Assembly: GCA_015657535.1 (NCBI GenBank)
Contig: JADHZB010001053.1
Location: forward strand, 3,158 to 42,654
DNA length: 39,497 nucleotides
Direction: 5' to 3'
Origin: Nephromyces sp. MM_2019
Lineage: Eukaryota; Apicomplexa; Aconoidasida; Nephromycida
The first letter of the stretch is position 1; the number at the start of each line of letters is the position of its first letter. Below the pieces are notes generated by a model. That model had not been told where the DNA came from. It saw only the letters and a list, made by a program, of their open reading frames with translations, and searched no databases. Below, one piece after another: positions 23,201 through 33,500 of the stretch. Both the position numbers and the translations under genes were made by a program.

Positions 23201-26057
23201 CTGCAAACATACCAACTAATAAGAGGGGGGGCTAAACCAAAGAAAAAAATTTTGTGCACGTTCGATAGTAAACTTAGAAAATCACTTCATTGCAGCTACA
23301 GCGTGAAGGGCAGATAAGTTGCTGTTTTTCCTCTTTTTCATTTTCTTATTTTTATTTTAGTTGTTCTTCCTCCTCTTCTCCCTCTTTTCCCTCTTTATCT
23401 TTTCCCTTTTATATATAGCGTGTGCTGCGACTGCAAATTTTATTAAGCGAAGATCAGCCCAGTGTCATACTCAAATCAAGATAACGAGCGTACTTTGAAA
23501 TTTTGAACGTACTCAAAATACATATACAAAATTCGACACATGGAAAAAGACAAAATCTGCACACACACTTTATTCCATATAAAGAAAATCATTCCAAACA
23601 ACTGAACCTTCAAAACAAGTGAAAATTCATAGAAAAAAGAGAAGCCATCACCCGGTTGGAGGCATAAAAAGCATCAGATTCCACAGAAAAAGAGAAAAGA
23701 AGCAGTGGATCCAGCTTTTTAGACAAAAAACCTCAGAAAAAATCTTAAAAAACCGCTTTTGCATGCAACTAGGATCTACCATCCATAGATATAAGTGGGC
23801 AGCAATTCTCAGTGAACAAGAAGATCCCAGCAGTATTTTCTTTCGCTTCAATGAGTCGGAGCAAGTTAGGATGGCGCAGTGTTTTGGCTTTACTGAGACA
23901 AGCGGAAGCGAGCTCTTCATCAGAAATAGAGGTGTTTTGCGATCCATATTTGCTTGCTGAGCTTCCTGAATGAGTGCGAAGTTTAGTAAGTTATCAACTC
24001 GCACACACACGGAAGTGTTTATGTCACAACTAGCGTATATGCAACAGAGGAATGAAGAATTTTCATCGCAGAGAGTTTGCAGTAAACACGTGGGTTAAGC
24101 GATGGCATAACTTTAAAGGACTAGAGAACTATATCCACTGCAGCGGCTTTTAATTGTGGAAAAAGTATAAATATATACATTTGTGTGCAAGAGGTATAAT
24201 TTGTTGAGATATCTCGCTTTTTCGCAAGGAGAGGAGAAGCAGAAGAGTATATTTCATCGAATTTGATCACCTCAAAAGCGAAGTAGAGGATGATTCAAAC
24301 CTGAATTTATGAAGAAGATTTCAAAAAAAAAGTCGATTGACGGTAGTTCAAAAGAACTGAAAGATAAAAAATAAAGTATAAAATAGGCTCTGTAGAGCAA
24401 AAAAAGCAGCTCACACATCGAATTTCTGGACATCCTACTTTTGACTACACAGGAAGGCTATAAAAATAAATAAAAGCATCAAAAAGCGCGTTAAAAAGCA
24501 AGAAATTCAAGCTTCAATGCCTTCAAGTTGTCTACTTATAAGGGCAGTTACAGTTTTGCCGCTGAAGAGCTCCGCGAATATACATCACACACAACAAAAC
24601 ATAGATAAACGCACACAAATACACCAAAACACACACCAGCACCAATATCAGCACCAATATCAACACAAATACTAACACACACACCAACACATACACCAAC
24701 ATACACACAGCATCCATCAAATCTTTCCATTAAAGTAAACTAACACTGCCTTCTTTATAAAGCCGGAGTAGGAGATAATTGGTTCTCAGGCTTAACTAGC
24801 TTCATTTTACAAACCAACAACAAATTCCCTCTATTAAATGGGAATGACAGCCTCCTAGATAGAAACTAGCCTTGTATAATAAGGAAAGCTTTCTATGCAT
24901 TGAAAAAAAAGCGAATTTTCAAGTTAGAGTGTGAATGTATGGAGTATAGCTTATGGCTATAACTTACCACTGGGATAGATATCTCGTTGCCTTGAATATA
25001 TAAATGCACTGCAGTCCTTTGAAGTGGAAAGCTGCTTTGCAGAGTGAAGAGCGAATGAGCCAAAAGGCTTCGATAATCCGCCTGAAGGAAAAAACAAAAT
25101 GCATTCACTTTTATTATTGTGCGTGTCTTTTCACATACGTTGCTTGTGTGATGTTTGCGTGCGTTACTTGTGTGTTGGTTGCATCTTGTTTTATGTGCCT
25201 CGTCTTGTGTAATATTCGTATTTTGTTTTGTGTCGTCTTCGAGCTTTTTTGTGCTTTTTTTTCACAGCATTTTCAGTCTTGCTTTGTGTGTTGTTTGCTA
25301 ACTCCCATGAAAAATCCCTGCATAAACTGGATTAAAATTTCACACCTTATAAACCACTTAAACGTGCAAATTTATGCTAAATTAGCTAAAATTACAAAAA
25401 TTTTATCAGAAACAGGAGGAAACCAGTGAATAGGAGAATCAAGCTAGCATATCATGCAGGTAAACCCAACTTTTACGAACTGCTACAATATATAACGCCG
25501 AAATCTTCGTACGTATTGCCCCATGCGTCACTAACATGCTTTACGAAAAATCTTTGCTATTCGCATGAAAAGTTTTAGAAATAATAATTTAACAGAACCC
25601 CCAGAAAACACTTTTGCTTCTATAACAAAAAGAAGAAACAGGAAAAGCACGAACACACTCATAAATTTTGCTTTGATGAGATAAAAAACAGCGAAAGACT
25701 GATTAAAAAAACAGCACATGACAATTTCCCAATTCTTCAAGTTTACAAAGCTTTCAAAGAAGCAAAAATATATTTTTTATCCAAAAAAATAACACAACAG
25801 CCCAGTGGATCACGATTCACAGCGTTTTATACTAAAAAAAACCCCGTAAAACACCCTCAAAACACACGAAAAAAATCAAAAAACTCTTCCAGCTATACAA
25901 TCAATATTTCCTCCGTAAACAGAGCAAAAATTGAAGAGAAAAGCAAGGATTTCTAGCCTGGTAAAAATTCCTCTGGAAATTCAATAGGAGGCCCTATTTT
26001 GAACCCAATTGCAGGAGATCCATCAGAGCTCATAAGCCTATTGAAGAAATCAATCAT
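11281..26057 (-). CDS. SCYL1: SCYL1-like pseudokinase with HEAT repeats (spliced)
   Basis: SCY1-like proteins (yeast Cex1, human SCYL1) are catalytically dead kinases fused to HEAT repeats, acting in COPI/Golgi traffic and tRNA export. Exons, 5' to 3' on minus: 25958-26057 (start MIDFFNRLMSS), 24968-25081, 23780-23965 (KAKTLRHPNLLRLIE), 21831-21956 (ALGFLHKECRLTHGLVNP), 20793-20930 (GDWKLFGFE, later NPPSADLW), 19345-19461, 18937-19037 (FRPEKLLSHLDC), 18011-18130, 17374-17546, 15757-15925 (IFPHLSAGFTDASPAIREAS), 15180-15293, 12103-12172 (VRGTALQTLEIIMKELKP), 11511-11606, 11281-11297 (stop). At least one exon between 15180 and 12172 is unresolved (a candidate lies near 12435-12475). The HRD motif is replaced by LTHG and DFG by GFE, and no VAIK lysine is visible, as in human SCYL1. 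Introns carry many CA/TG tracts. The family call is firm; the first donor, the 19.4-kb exon and the last exon are less sure. Confidence 0.85.
11926..11981 (+). repeat. Interstitial telomere-like repeat, eight degenerate TTTAGGG units
   Basis: Eight consecutive 7-mers keep register: TTTAGGG, CTTAGGG, TTCAGGG, CTTGAGG, TTTAGGG, ATCAGGG, TTTAGAG, TTTGGGG. TTTAGGG is the telomere unit of many apicomplexans and of plants. The array sits in an intron of the SCYL1-like gene, between its exons at 12103-12172 and 11511-11606, with the G-rich strand on +. It is internal, so it is not a chromosome end. Confidence 0.88.
14454..14507. repeat. (TG)n microsatellite, imperfect
   Basis: TG dinucleotides interrupted by TACC, TATC and TATCTATC lie in the 3' intronic region of the SCYL1-like gene. 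A second TG-rich tract lies at about 14966-15024. On the coding (minus) strand these read as CA. Confidence 0.85.
16586..16602. repeat. (CA)n microsatellite
   Basis: An uninterrupted CA run in the intron between the HEAT exons at 17374-17546 and 15757-15925. It reads (TG)n on the transcribed-sense strand of this minus-strand gene. Confidence 0.9.
16974..17020. repeat. (GA)n purine tract
   Basis: GAGA-type purine tract interrupted by AAAG and TAGATAG, about 47 nt, in the same intron of the SCYL1-like gene as the (CA)n run. Confidence 0.88.
18686..18885. repeat. Degenerate CA-rich (ATACAC-like) low-complexity tract
   Basis: About 200 nt of degenerate ACACA/ATACAC sequence in an intron of the SCYL1-like gene. 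The minus strand reads as a C/V/Y-rich open frame (18681-18884), which reflects the repeat and not a protein. Confidence 0.82.
20531..20642. repeat. 56-bp tandem duplication with embedded palindrome
   Basis: Two head-to-tail copies (20531-20586 and 20587-20642) share CACAGACATAGACTTAG, ATTGAAATATCTAATGAC and ATAAAC. They differ at a few positions, mainly AT to TC and A to C. Copy 1 holds a 9-bp palindrome, TTAGATATT-GA-AATATCTAA (20544-20563), which the TC change breaks in copy 2. It is intronic in the SCYL1-like gene. Confidence 0.85.
21142..21206. repeat. (TG)n-rich tract
   Basis: Imperfect TG repeats on + in the intron between kinase-like exons 21831-21956 and 20793-20930; CA on the coding strand. 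Confidence 0.78.
23323..23410. repeat. Long polypyrimidine tract (+), polypurine on minus
   Basis: About 88 nt that are nearly all T and C on +, with a purine-free core of TTCTTCC and CCCTCTTTT blocks from about 23364 to 23396. It lies inside the 1.8-kb intron between exons 23780-23965 and 21831-21956. In the pre-mRNA of the minus-strand gene it reads as GA-rich purine. Confidence 0.82.
24638..24709. repeat. 12-bp minisatellite, six units
   Basis: Units in register: AGCACCAATATC, AGCACCAATATC, AACACAAATACT, AACACACACACC, AACACATACACC, AACATACACACA. The 12-bp period gives a four-residue periodic (VLVL/ILVL-like) peptide on minus, which explains the misleading open frames there. It lies in an intron of the SCYL1-like gene. 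Confidence 0.87.
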
Positions 26058-26438
26058 GCTGTGAAGCAAGTTTAAAAGATACTTCAAAATAATACGGTGC
26101 GATATATCATGCAAATCTTCTCTGGGCGGCTCGAACCTCAAAGACTCCAAAAAAGCTCTTCAAAGAAGCTTTGAAAGTGCTAAACTCAACATAACCTGTA
26201 AAGCAATAAAAAGATAATAAAACAGCATTTTATCTACTATTAATCTTATTATAATAAGCTTATCGAATTTCTTAAATTTCTAGTATTTATCACCGTCTTC
26301 ATAGCAGTTTTTTTGCGGAGAAAAGCTCCTCCTTTTGAACGAAATCTCAGCTTCATGGCGGTGAGATCACATGACTCTTTAAGTTTCCATACTCGTAAAA
26401 AAGATTAGCGAAAAATTGCAGTAAATTTAAGCCTGAAG
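26058..26438. promoter_or_regulatory. Possible divergent promoter region
   Basis: This lies between the presumed ATG of the minus-strand SCYL1-like gene (26057) and the first candidate exon of the + strand gene at 26439. A minus-strand frame continues above 26057 to about 26150 without another ATG. An ATGGCG|gtgaga at 26354-26359 on + could be a tiny first exon of the + gene. No named promoter element is visible. Confidence 0.35.
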
Positions 26439-27837
26439 GTGCATGTTTTGCGAACCTTGGAAAAGCCAACGCAGATATAGTCGCGACACACAGTATTCGA
26501 CCATAAACTCTTAGTAGCATAACGATGATGAATGCTAGGCGTTTTCAGCAACAGAAAGCCGTCTTATCATCCGCAGTGACGCAGCCTGCAATATGGTCGC
26601 TAGTTTTCCCCTGGGTGTACTAAGTAAAATTTGAAAGAGCCACATGTTTTTTTGACTATTGGTTCCAGAAAAGTGCACTGAGAGTTGAATCATCCAAAAA
26701 CCCACGCGGCAGAAAGGATGTTCTTTTATGCCAGTATGATTGCCATTTGCATTCACAATGAATTGGTACTGAAGATGTTCTAGTTATCTCAGGTCTTCAA
26801 AAAAAACTTTTATTTTTTGCAAAAAAGATTTTGTCAAAGAAAAAGTGAAAAATGCGCAAAACTAAGCGAATTGTTCCAAATCATTAGCAAATTGGATGAT
26901 TCTGGAGGCACCCAGGCGATTTAATACGGCCTGAGCAACGTTAGACATGAGTCATCACCTCATAAGCCTAGGGAAACAAAAGGGACTATATTATAGCCTG
27001 CTAGTCTATTGCATGTCTGCGAAAGGAAGGCTAGTGCTAATCATCTTTTTCTAAATTAATGGGTCGACGACAAACCCCAGGTACTAAGATTGGTGAATAT
27101 CAGCGCCTTCTGTGAGTAGCTAAAGTAATAAATCGGTTGCAAAAAAGGGTAGCACTGGAGGATTTCGAGACGACAAGTGGATTGTGAGGTTAAATAATAG
27201 AAAAAAGTTAAGGAGAAGCGAAGCTGTCTAGATTGTTCATGATACTCTTTCCAGTTGGCAGTAAAATGGGTAATCGCACAGAGGAAAACTTGCGAAGGTA
27301 GCATCACATCTATAAGTTTCAGAGGAGTTTGAGTTACTTGCTGCAGCTAAATGGTTTCTGGCCAGCTATGATGAAACGTTTACGCAGGGGATGAGGTAGG
27401 TAAGTTGACATGTTACTGAAGGAGGCTTCAAGGCATTGTTTATCCCTAAGGGTTGGAATATTGCCGAGCAGATTGCGATTTCTTGCTCTGCATAGTCACG
27501 ATTTATCGCTCAGTAGGTTGCAATTTGTTCTAGTGATGCCTTTTCACGGCTAATGTTACAGGGATATACCAGTGGCTCTGTCGCACGTGCATATCAGATT
27601 AACAAGCTGGGAAAGTTTGCATGTTTGATGCAACATTTCTCTATTAACTTTCTAGTCTGCGAAAATACTAAAAACTACGGCTGTGATTTAAAACGAAGAG
27701 AAATTCCAAGCAGATCGCGAAAAGCTATTGAAATAGGTATTCGGCAGTTTCCTAATCTAATGTTACAAAAGTGGGAAGTTTGTACAATATGGTGTGCTTT
27801 AGCTGTACTTTACGCCTTGTATAAGCACAGCCCATGA
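26439..27837 (+). CDS. Tentative spliced plus-strand gene, family unknown
   Basis: Several + fragments look coding and carry splice signals: about 26439-26480 (ACFANLGKANADIVATH), 26549-26614 (QQKAVLSSAVTQPAIWSLVF, acceptor TTTTCAG, donor gtgtac), from 26669 (KSALRVESSKNPRGRKDVLL), 27081-27111 (GTKIGEYQRLL, donor gtgagt), 27262-27297 (KWVIAQRKTCE, donor gtagca), 27323-27395 (EFELLAAAKWFLASYDETFT, donor gtaggt), and open frames at about 27420-27560 and 27561-27837. The joins 26614 to 26669 (phase 0) and 27297 to 27323 (phase 1) agree, but others do not close, so the model is incomplete. I do not recognise the product. A motif like FIPKGWNI at about 27450 is too little for a cytochrome P450 call. 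The gene would be divergent from the SCYL1-like gene. Low confidence. Confidence 0.3.
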
Positions 27838-30595
27838 TTTTAAGTAGAAAATGATGCTCATCTTTATTTATTACGTATATCCAGTGTTTACACACTTGAT
27901 CGCTATGTAGGATGAAACCATCTACAAAAAGCTTACATGATTATCAAATGATCTAACTTGCCTGTGCCAGCGCCTTCACAAATTCACTTTGTGCAGCACA
28001 CGTACATCTTGGCATTAACATACTGAGAGTGCAATGTATATTTCATAGCAGACATATGCAAGAACCTCTATCTTAAAAAATGCACTTTACCTGCGCCCCC
28101 TGGGGCATGTGGAACTTTAGAAAAGTCCAGCTCTCAAATCCGACCCAAAGAATGCTTAGAGCGTATGGTATGAACTTACTTTCGCTTCAATAAGACTATG
28201 TGTTTTTCTTAGTGCACTTGCTGTAGTAGGAATTTCTTATACTTATACACAAGAAGACTGAGTATATCACTCAGATAGTGTCAGAGAAAGCCTCTTTCGC
28301 CAGCAAATACTGCAGGCATATTCTTCTTTTCCTTACCTTTTTTTTCGAATTTCCCTTAAGAAAGCAATGAGAATACAGTCCAAAATGTACTAAAAAAGTT
28401 ATCAACCCCCCTATATATATTAGTGCTCGTGAACCAGCTAGAAGCTTTGCTAGAATTCATGAAAAAATGTTTTAGGCATTGGTTTTTATTTTTGCTACAG
28501 TTCCTCCCGATGATATGAAGCAGACATTAAGAGTTTTTGGAACTTTCGCCAAAATATCGTTAATTATTATGCATAATTAATTCTTTATTTGTGATTTCAT
28601 GATACGGTCGTTATCCTACCTAGAATGCGATTGCCGCTCCTTCGTGGGATATATATCTGTTAAAAACTTAATTGTTGATGGCACATGCAAGAATGATTAC
28701 TACCCCCGTAATATAATAGCTATTCATAATTGGTGATAATAGGTTGCATTACAAAGCATTTCGATTGTATTACAGTTAAAAGCATTAAGGTTATAGTATA
28801 TTATGTAATACAGTCTATTCACTCCAATTCATAAGAGTATTTGAGAAAATGCTCGCTTCATTCATCATGCTACTTCTTACTTCCTAGTTATCCAAATTGC
28901 ATATATTGGTATTGAAATGACAAATTAATAAATATAGCGTATAGTAGAAACTGTTTGGGTAGCATATATGAAGCAATGCGTACAACAACTATGCTGTCTC
29001 GCATTCATGAAACGATTTAATCGCGCTTAGCTTAATTTTTTAAGGTCGTACCTCGAATAAACAATAATTTTAAATTCAAAAATTTAGCCTAGTTTTTACT
29101 ATACTACTGAACTGTAAATATCTTCTTCAGAAGTATGTTGAAGCTTTACAAGACGATATTGCTATTCCCATAATTGTACTTATGTATCGCCTTAGGGCGT
29201 AACATATCGCTTGCGGTTAACTACTTTACCCGGAAAAGAGATAATGCGGACCATCCTCCCCTTGCTTCTCTAGTAACACATGTAGCAACTGCGTAACGAA
29301 CACCGTCAAGCAGCAACGTGGCTTTAATAAAAAAAATACATCGCTCTAAATTATATCGAGGCATACGCCAAGTAGCCCTAGGCAGTAAAAAACCCTTTAT
29401 TTATTTTGTGGACAAATACTGAACAACTTGAGGTTGCTATATATGCTAATTTATGGTCGCATGTAGTGCGTGCAAACTAGGTGCCCGCATAGCTGCTAGT
29501 TCCTTTAAAAAACAATGGGCAGGCTCTCTTCTAAGGTGCTACGATCAATTTTACGGGTTTAATGCTAATATTCCCTGGATAATGGATGGGTAGCTGAGTC
29601 TTTTTTATGATAACTCGCCAATACAATATTTTTTTGAACCGATCTGTCATATCCACAAAAAAATTGTGCCGAAACAAAAATTTATCATAGGTAGCTAATC
29701 TTAAGACATACTCCTTATATCCTCAACACGAATATAGCGGCTAGATTTCCAAAGAAAGCAAACAGAAGCACAGTGAATTACTCCAATTATTTTGCATTCG
29801 CCACAGAAAAAATTCGAATATCGATGCCTTTGCAGTATATATACAAAGAGTGCGAAGGGCGTAAACTGAATTTTTTAGAGTCCACTTTCTTCATCCAACT
29901 ATATACAAATATTTGCATGACCCTTTACTGCAATAAAAAAAAACTGTCTATAAAACTGAAAAGAATTCACCGTTATCCTGTAATACACGAAGGAGAATGC
30001 GGTGTAAGTACAGCCTTCTCACTTAACGAGAAGATATTCTTTTTAAAAATGACTCATTAAAAATAAAAGATGTTTCGTGTGAAATAGAGACGCATATTTC
30101 GTGAAACTGCCTTCCTAGCATAAAAATACATTGTACACAACAAAAGCTTTTATGGGGGCTGCTCTAGGCATGCGTTTCTCAATGTGCACGCTTGTCAATA
30201 GTTATTCCGCGTAGCCCTGGGTCCACGCTTGTACCTCAAGTAATGATGCACGTGAATTAAATTGTGCAACAGCAAGTTGGCTTTTTTTAGAAGTGTATTA
30301 ACAAACTTTTCAGGAGTATAAAACCTACCTGGTGCGTTAACAAGATTCTAATTTCCTCATGTTAGCACATTGCTTCCCATAGTTTTCGCGATTAGAGAAA
30401 CTATGGTTACAGTGATGCGAATCACACTTCAGGTATCAGAAACCATGAGAAGCGTACTAAATTCTGTGTTTCATATATATTTGTAGTGCTCAATACGAAC
30501 GGGTAAGCGCTCTTTTTGTACTGTACACAATTGATCAGACACATAAAAAAATAGGAAATTAAAGTTGCAGAGAATCTAGAAAATTCATTCTGCCA
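27838..30595. other. Gene-poor AT-rich interval
   Basis: In 2.75 kb I find no exon chain on either strand. An open frame at 29773-30060 (+) is lysine- and phenylalanine-rich with no recognisable motif and could be chance. Short fragments near 29220-29310 are not supported by splice phase. No repeats of note and no RNA gene recognised. It probably includes the 5' flank of the carboxypeptidase gene. Confidence 0.4.
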
Positions 30596-33500
30596 ATGAA
30601 GCAATTATACTCTTTTACCTTGGTTGCCGCATGGGCATTTTTCGATGTGGTGGTGGGATTTTTGCCCGATTTCTACCATACTACCTTGGAAATTAGGTGA
30701 GTTGCCGTTATAAATGCACAATCCTAAATGCTCCGTAAATGATATATCACTGGATAGCTAATGGTCAAATACTTCAAAGAATGATACCTGTATACAGCCC
30801 CCTCTATGTAATATTTTGAAAGTATAGTAAGACGGTAAAAAAGTGCTTTATACCAAGTTTAATTAGGAAACCTTAGCAATAACAAAATAAAATTTTGTTA
30901 CACCCGTTCAAGTTCTGTTTTCTACCGCAATAACTGTACTAATATGCAGTATTCTGGAGTATTTGCTTCACACAATTGCATAGCTAGCTAACGAAGACTT
31001 TTGTTATACAGTGCAGAACTGGAGGAGCTAGCGGCTAGATGCCCATTTATGTCGTTTAGACATCAAATGCTGGACGTAACACACGGAGATAGCATTGGGA
31101 TTGTTGAACTAAACAAAGGGGAACCACCTTACAAATTTTTCATCCTAGTTAGTTAATGCAGTATGGCTTTTAGCATTACGGTATTTTTTAATTGACAACA
31201 TTTTCATCTAAATTGGAAAAAAATGCAGGCTGGAGAACATGCCAGAGAACTATTCAGTAAGTGTAATGCCAGCTTTCATACCCGCAATTGGTAGAATTGG
31301 CTGCCGAGTCAGCCCGTATTACGAGACTTTCTGCATAATTTCTGACTATTACTTTAGGTTCAGAGGCTGTGTTATATTTGGTAAGGAGACTCTGCGAGAA
31401 TGGACACATAAAAAGTAGTCTGGAGTCCAAGATCTTACAACACGTGCAATTTCGGTAAGTTGGCACGAAATAAATGACCCCTGAAATGATTAGATAACGC
31501 TAGAGAGTGGATTCCTTTGCCAGAGTAATTCCTATCGGGTGAGAAGAGGGATACTTATTTTAAATCTACATCTTTATTTTACCATGCAAAGCCGCGAACA
31601 CACGAAACTGACAATGTGCTTACGCATTACTACTGCAGCACATATGCTGCGGCAAGAAAAAAATTATAAAACAGTATGCCTATTTCCGCAAAGCAGCTGG
31701 TAAAAAATTTCTGCTAGGATAGCATTCACCTAGAATAAATATTGTGTGAAATAGCTATTCATACATTTCGATAATGTAATCCTTAAGCTTAAAGCTGCAT
31801 GAACCCTCAGTAGGAAGTATAGTGGTGTATGTTCTACACGGTGACGCTCACTCGTGAGGCTAGCAGTCCGATGTTATTGCGAAAGATAGGATATTAATAC
31901 AAAAAAAGAACTTGATGTTTCAAAATCACCCACGTAATCATATTATTTCTCAGCAATGAGTTGTGACTAACGTAAAAGTTATTAAACATGCAAACTTGGA
32001 TCATTCTTGCTTGTTCGACGGAGTTACAGGAACCCGAAAAGCCGCAAAAAAGTTGAGAAAGGTGTGAGTGTTTGCTGATGCATCCACAATGAACAGATAG
32101 GTTACAAAAAACTTCTGTTCGGCAGGAAACTGGTGCCTCAGAGTTAATGAAAATGGAGTGGACTTAAACAGAAACTGGTATGGTATTTATGGCACAGGGG
32201 ATCCTGCTTCGTGTATTGCTTGAACGACATCAGGGGTACTCATTGGAGAAATGGTGGTGATACCCTCGAGCAAACTTATCCGGGTAATTATCCACATCCA
32301 ATGAGATTATAAAATGTGAGAAGCTTGTAAACGCGCCCGCTAACTAGGTCCTAAACCTTTCTCCGGTACTTTAGGCATAAATATCCTGTAATAAACTTGC
32401 AACTAATTTGTTCTTTTCGTGGCAGAGTCGGAGACTCGGTTATTTGCACGGGAGCTAGAAGAGTTTAAGCCGGATATATTTTTATCCGTACATACTGGTA
32501 TTATGAAACAAAAATAATCGCGGAGGGCTCGTAGCTTTATATAAGACACTTTTGATCAGAAAAATGTGGTCAATTTATATAAACATACGTTTTTCAAACT
32601 ATTGATTACTATCATTATTCTTAAAAAAATAGCCTTAATATTGCTCATCGTGCTGCAAACCACACAAGAGCACAAGTTTAGTTGAATAAAAAGGATTTTT
32701 TCACGTTTGTTAATAAGCATTTTTTAACTTCAGGAGCTCTCGGAATGTTCACGCCTTTCGCTTACGCAGAAAAGATTCCCCCAAACTATAAACGCAGCTT
32801 GCAAGTGTTGCAGAGGTTGCAGGATCCTACATGCAAATGCCTTATTGGGACGGCAAGCGCAGGTTAGGTACTGCGAAGGAAACTTCTGATTGTTTGAAGG
32901 AAGTGGTTAAATGTTCGAAGAAGCTTAAAGGAATTTCAACTAAAGTGTGTAGCGAACTATGAAGTTATTATTATAAGTGTACTTTTCGAAGCTATTCCTA
33001 GAGCCAGCAGTATGACATGATAGACAGTATAGTGCATAGTTATCGTAGCTACCGAACGCTAAAATACCTAGTCTCAAAACACCGTCATATGCTAATTTGC
33101 TCCAAAAATCCAGAACTGCCATACAAAGCCTATGGAAGCTGCATAGACTATGCTGCCGAGCAATTGAGGTGAGTAAAGTGTGCATATATTAAGTGCTGCG
33201 CGACTGGTTTTAGGGACTTTATTATAATGGTGCTAGCTCCGCTGTAACATGATTCTATCGCGTAATAGCAGTGCATGTTATTAATCCTTCGTATAGCTCC
33301 AGTTAGCTATAATAAAAGTATAAACCTAGCCAACCAAGAAACTATATGCTACAGCTGCAGATCGTTGTGAGTACATTCATAGCGCAAAATAACATATATA
33401 ATGTGCATCCTTTTTAAGTATTGGGCAGAAATGATAATAAGATGTTTTTTCAGGATTCCTTTTGTCTTTGCCTTTGAAATATTCGACAGTAAGTGGCAAT

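Noticed and set aside
24532..24730. VLVL-repeat minus-strand open frames
   Set aside because: Explained by the 12-bp minisatellite period of four codons.
25953..25957. TAG after FLPG as the stop of a separate minus-strand gene
   Set aside because: The phase-1 join to GGLSKPFGSFALH fits the SCYL1 N-terminal layout, so I prefer a GC donor just before this TAG; the separate-gene reading remains the main alternative.
27420..27490. Cytochrome P450 call from FIPKGWNIAEQ
   Set aside because: Only a PKGW-like word; no heme-binding cysteine motif, no ETLR-type helix, and the splice phases around it do not close.
29773..30060. 95-codon plus-strand open frame
   Set aside because: Lysine/phenylalanine-rich composition expected in AT-rich DNA; no motif or splice partner.
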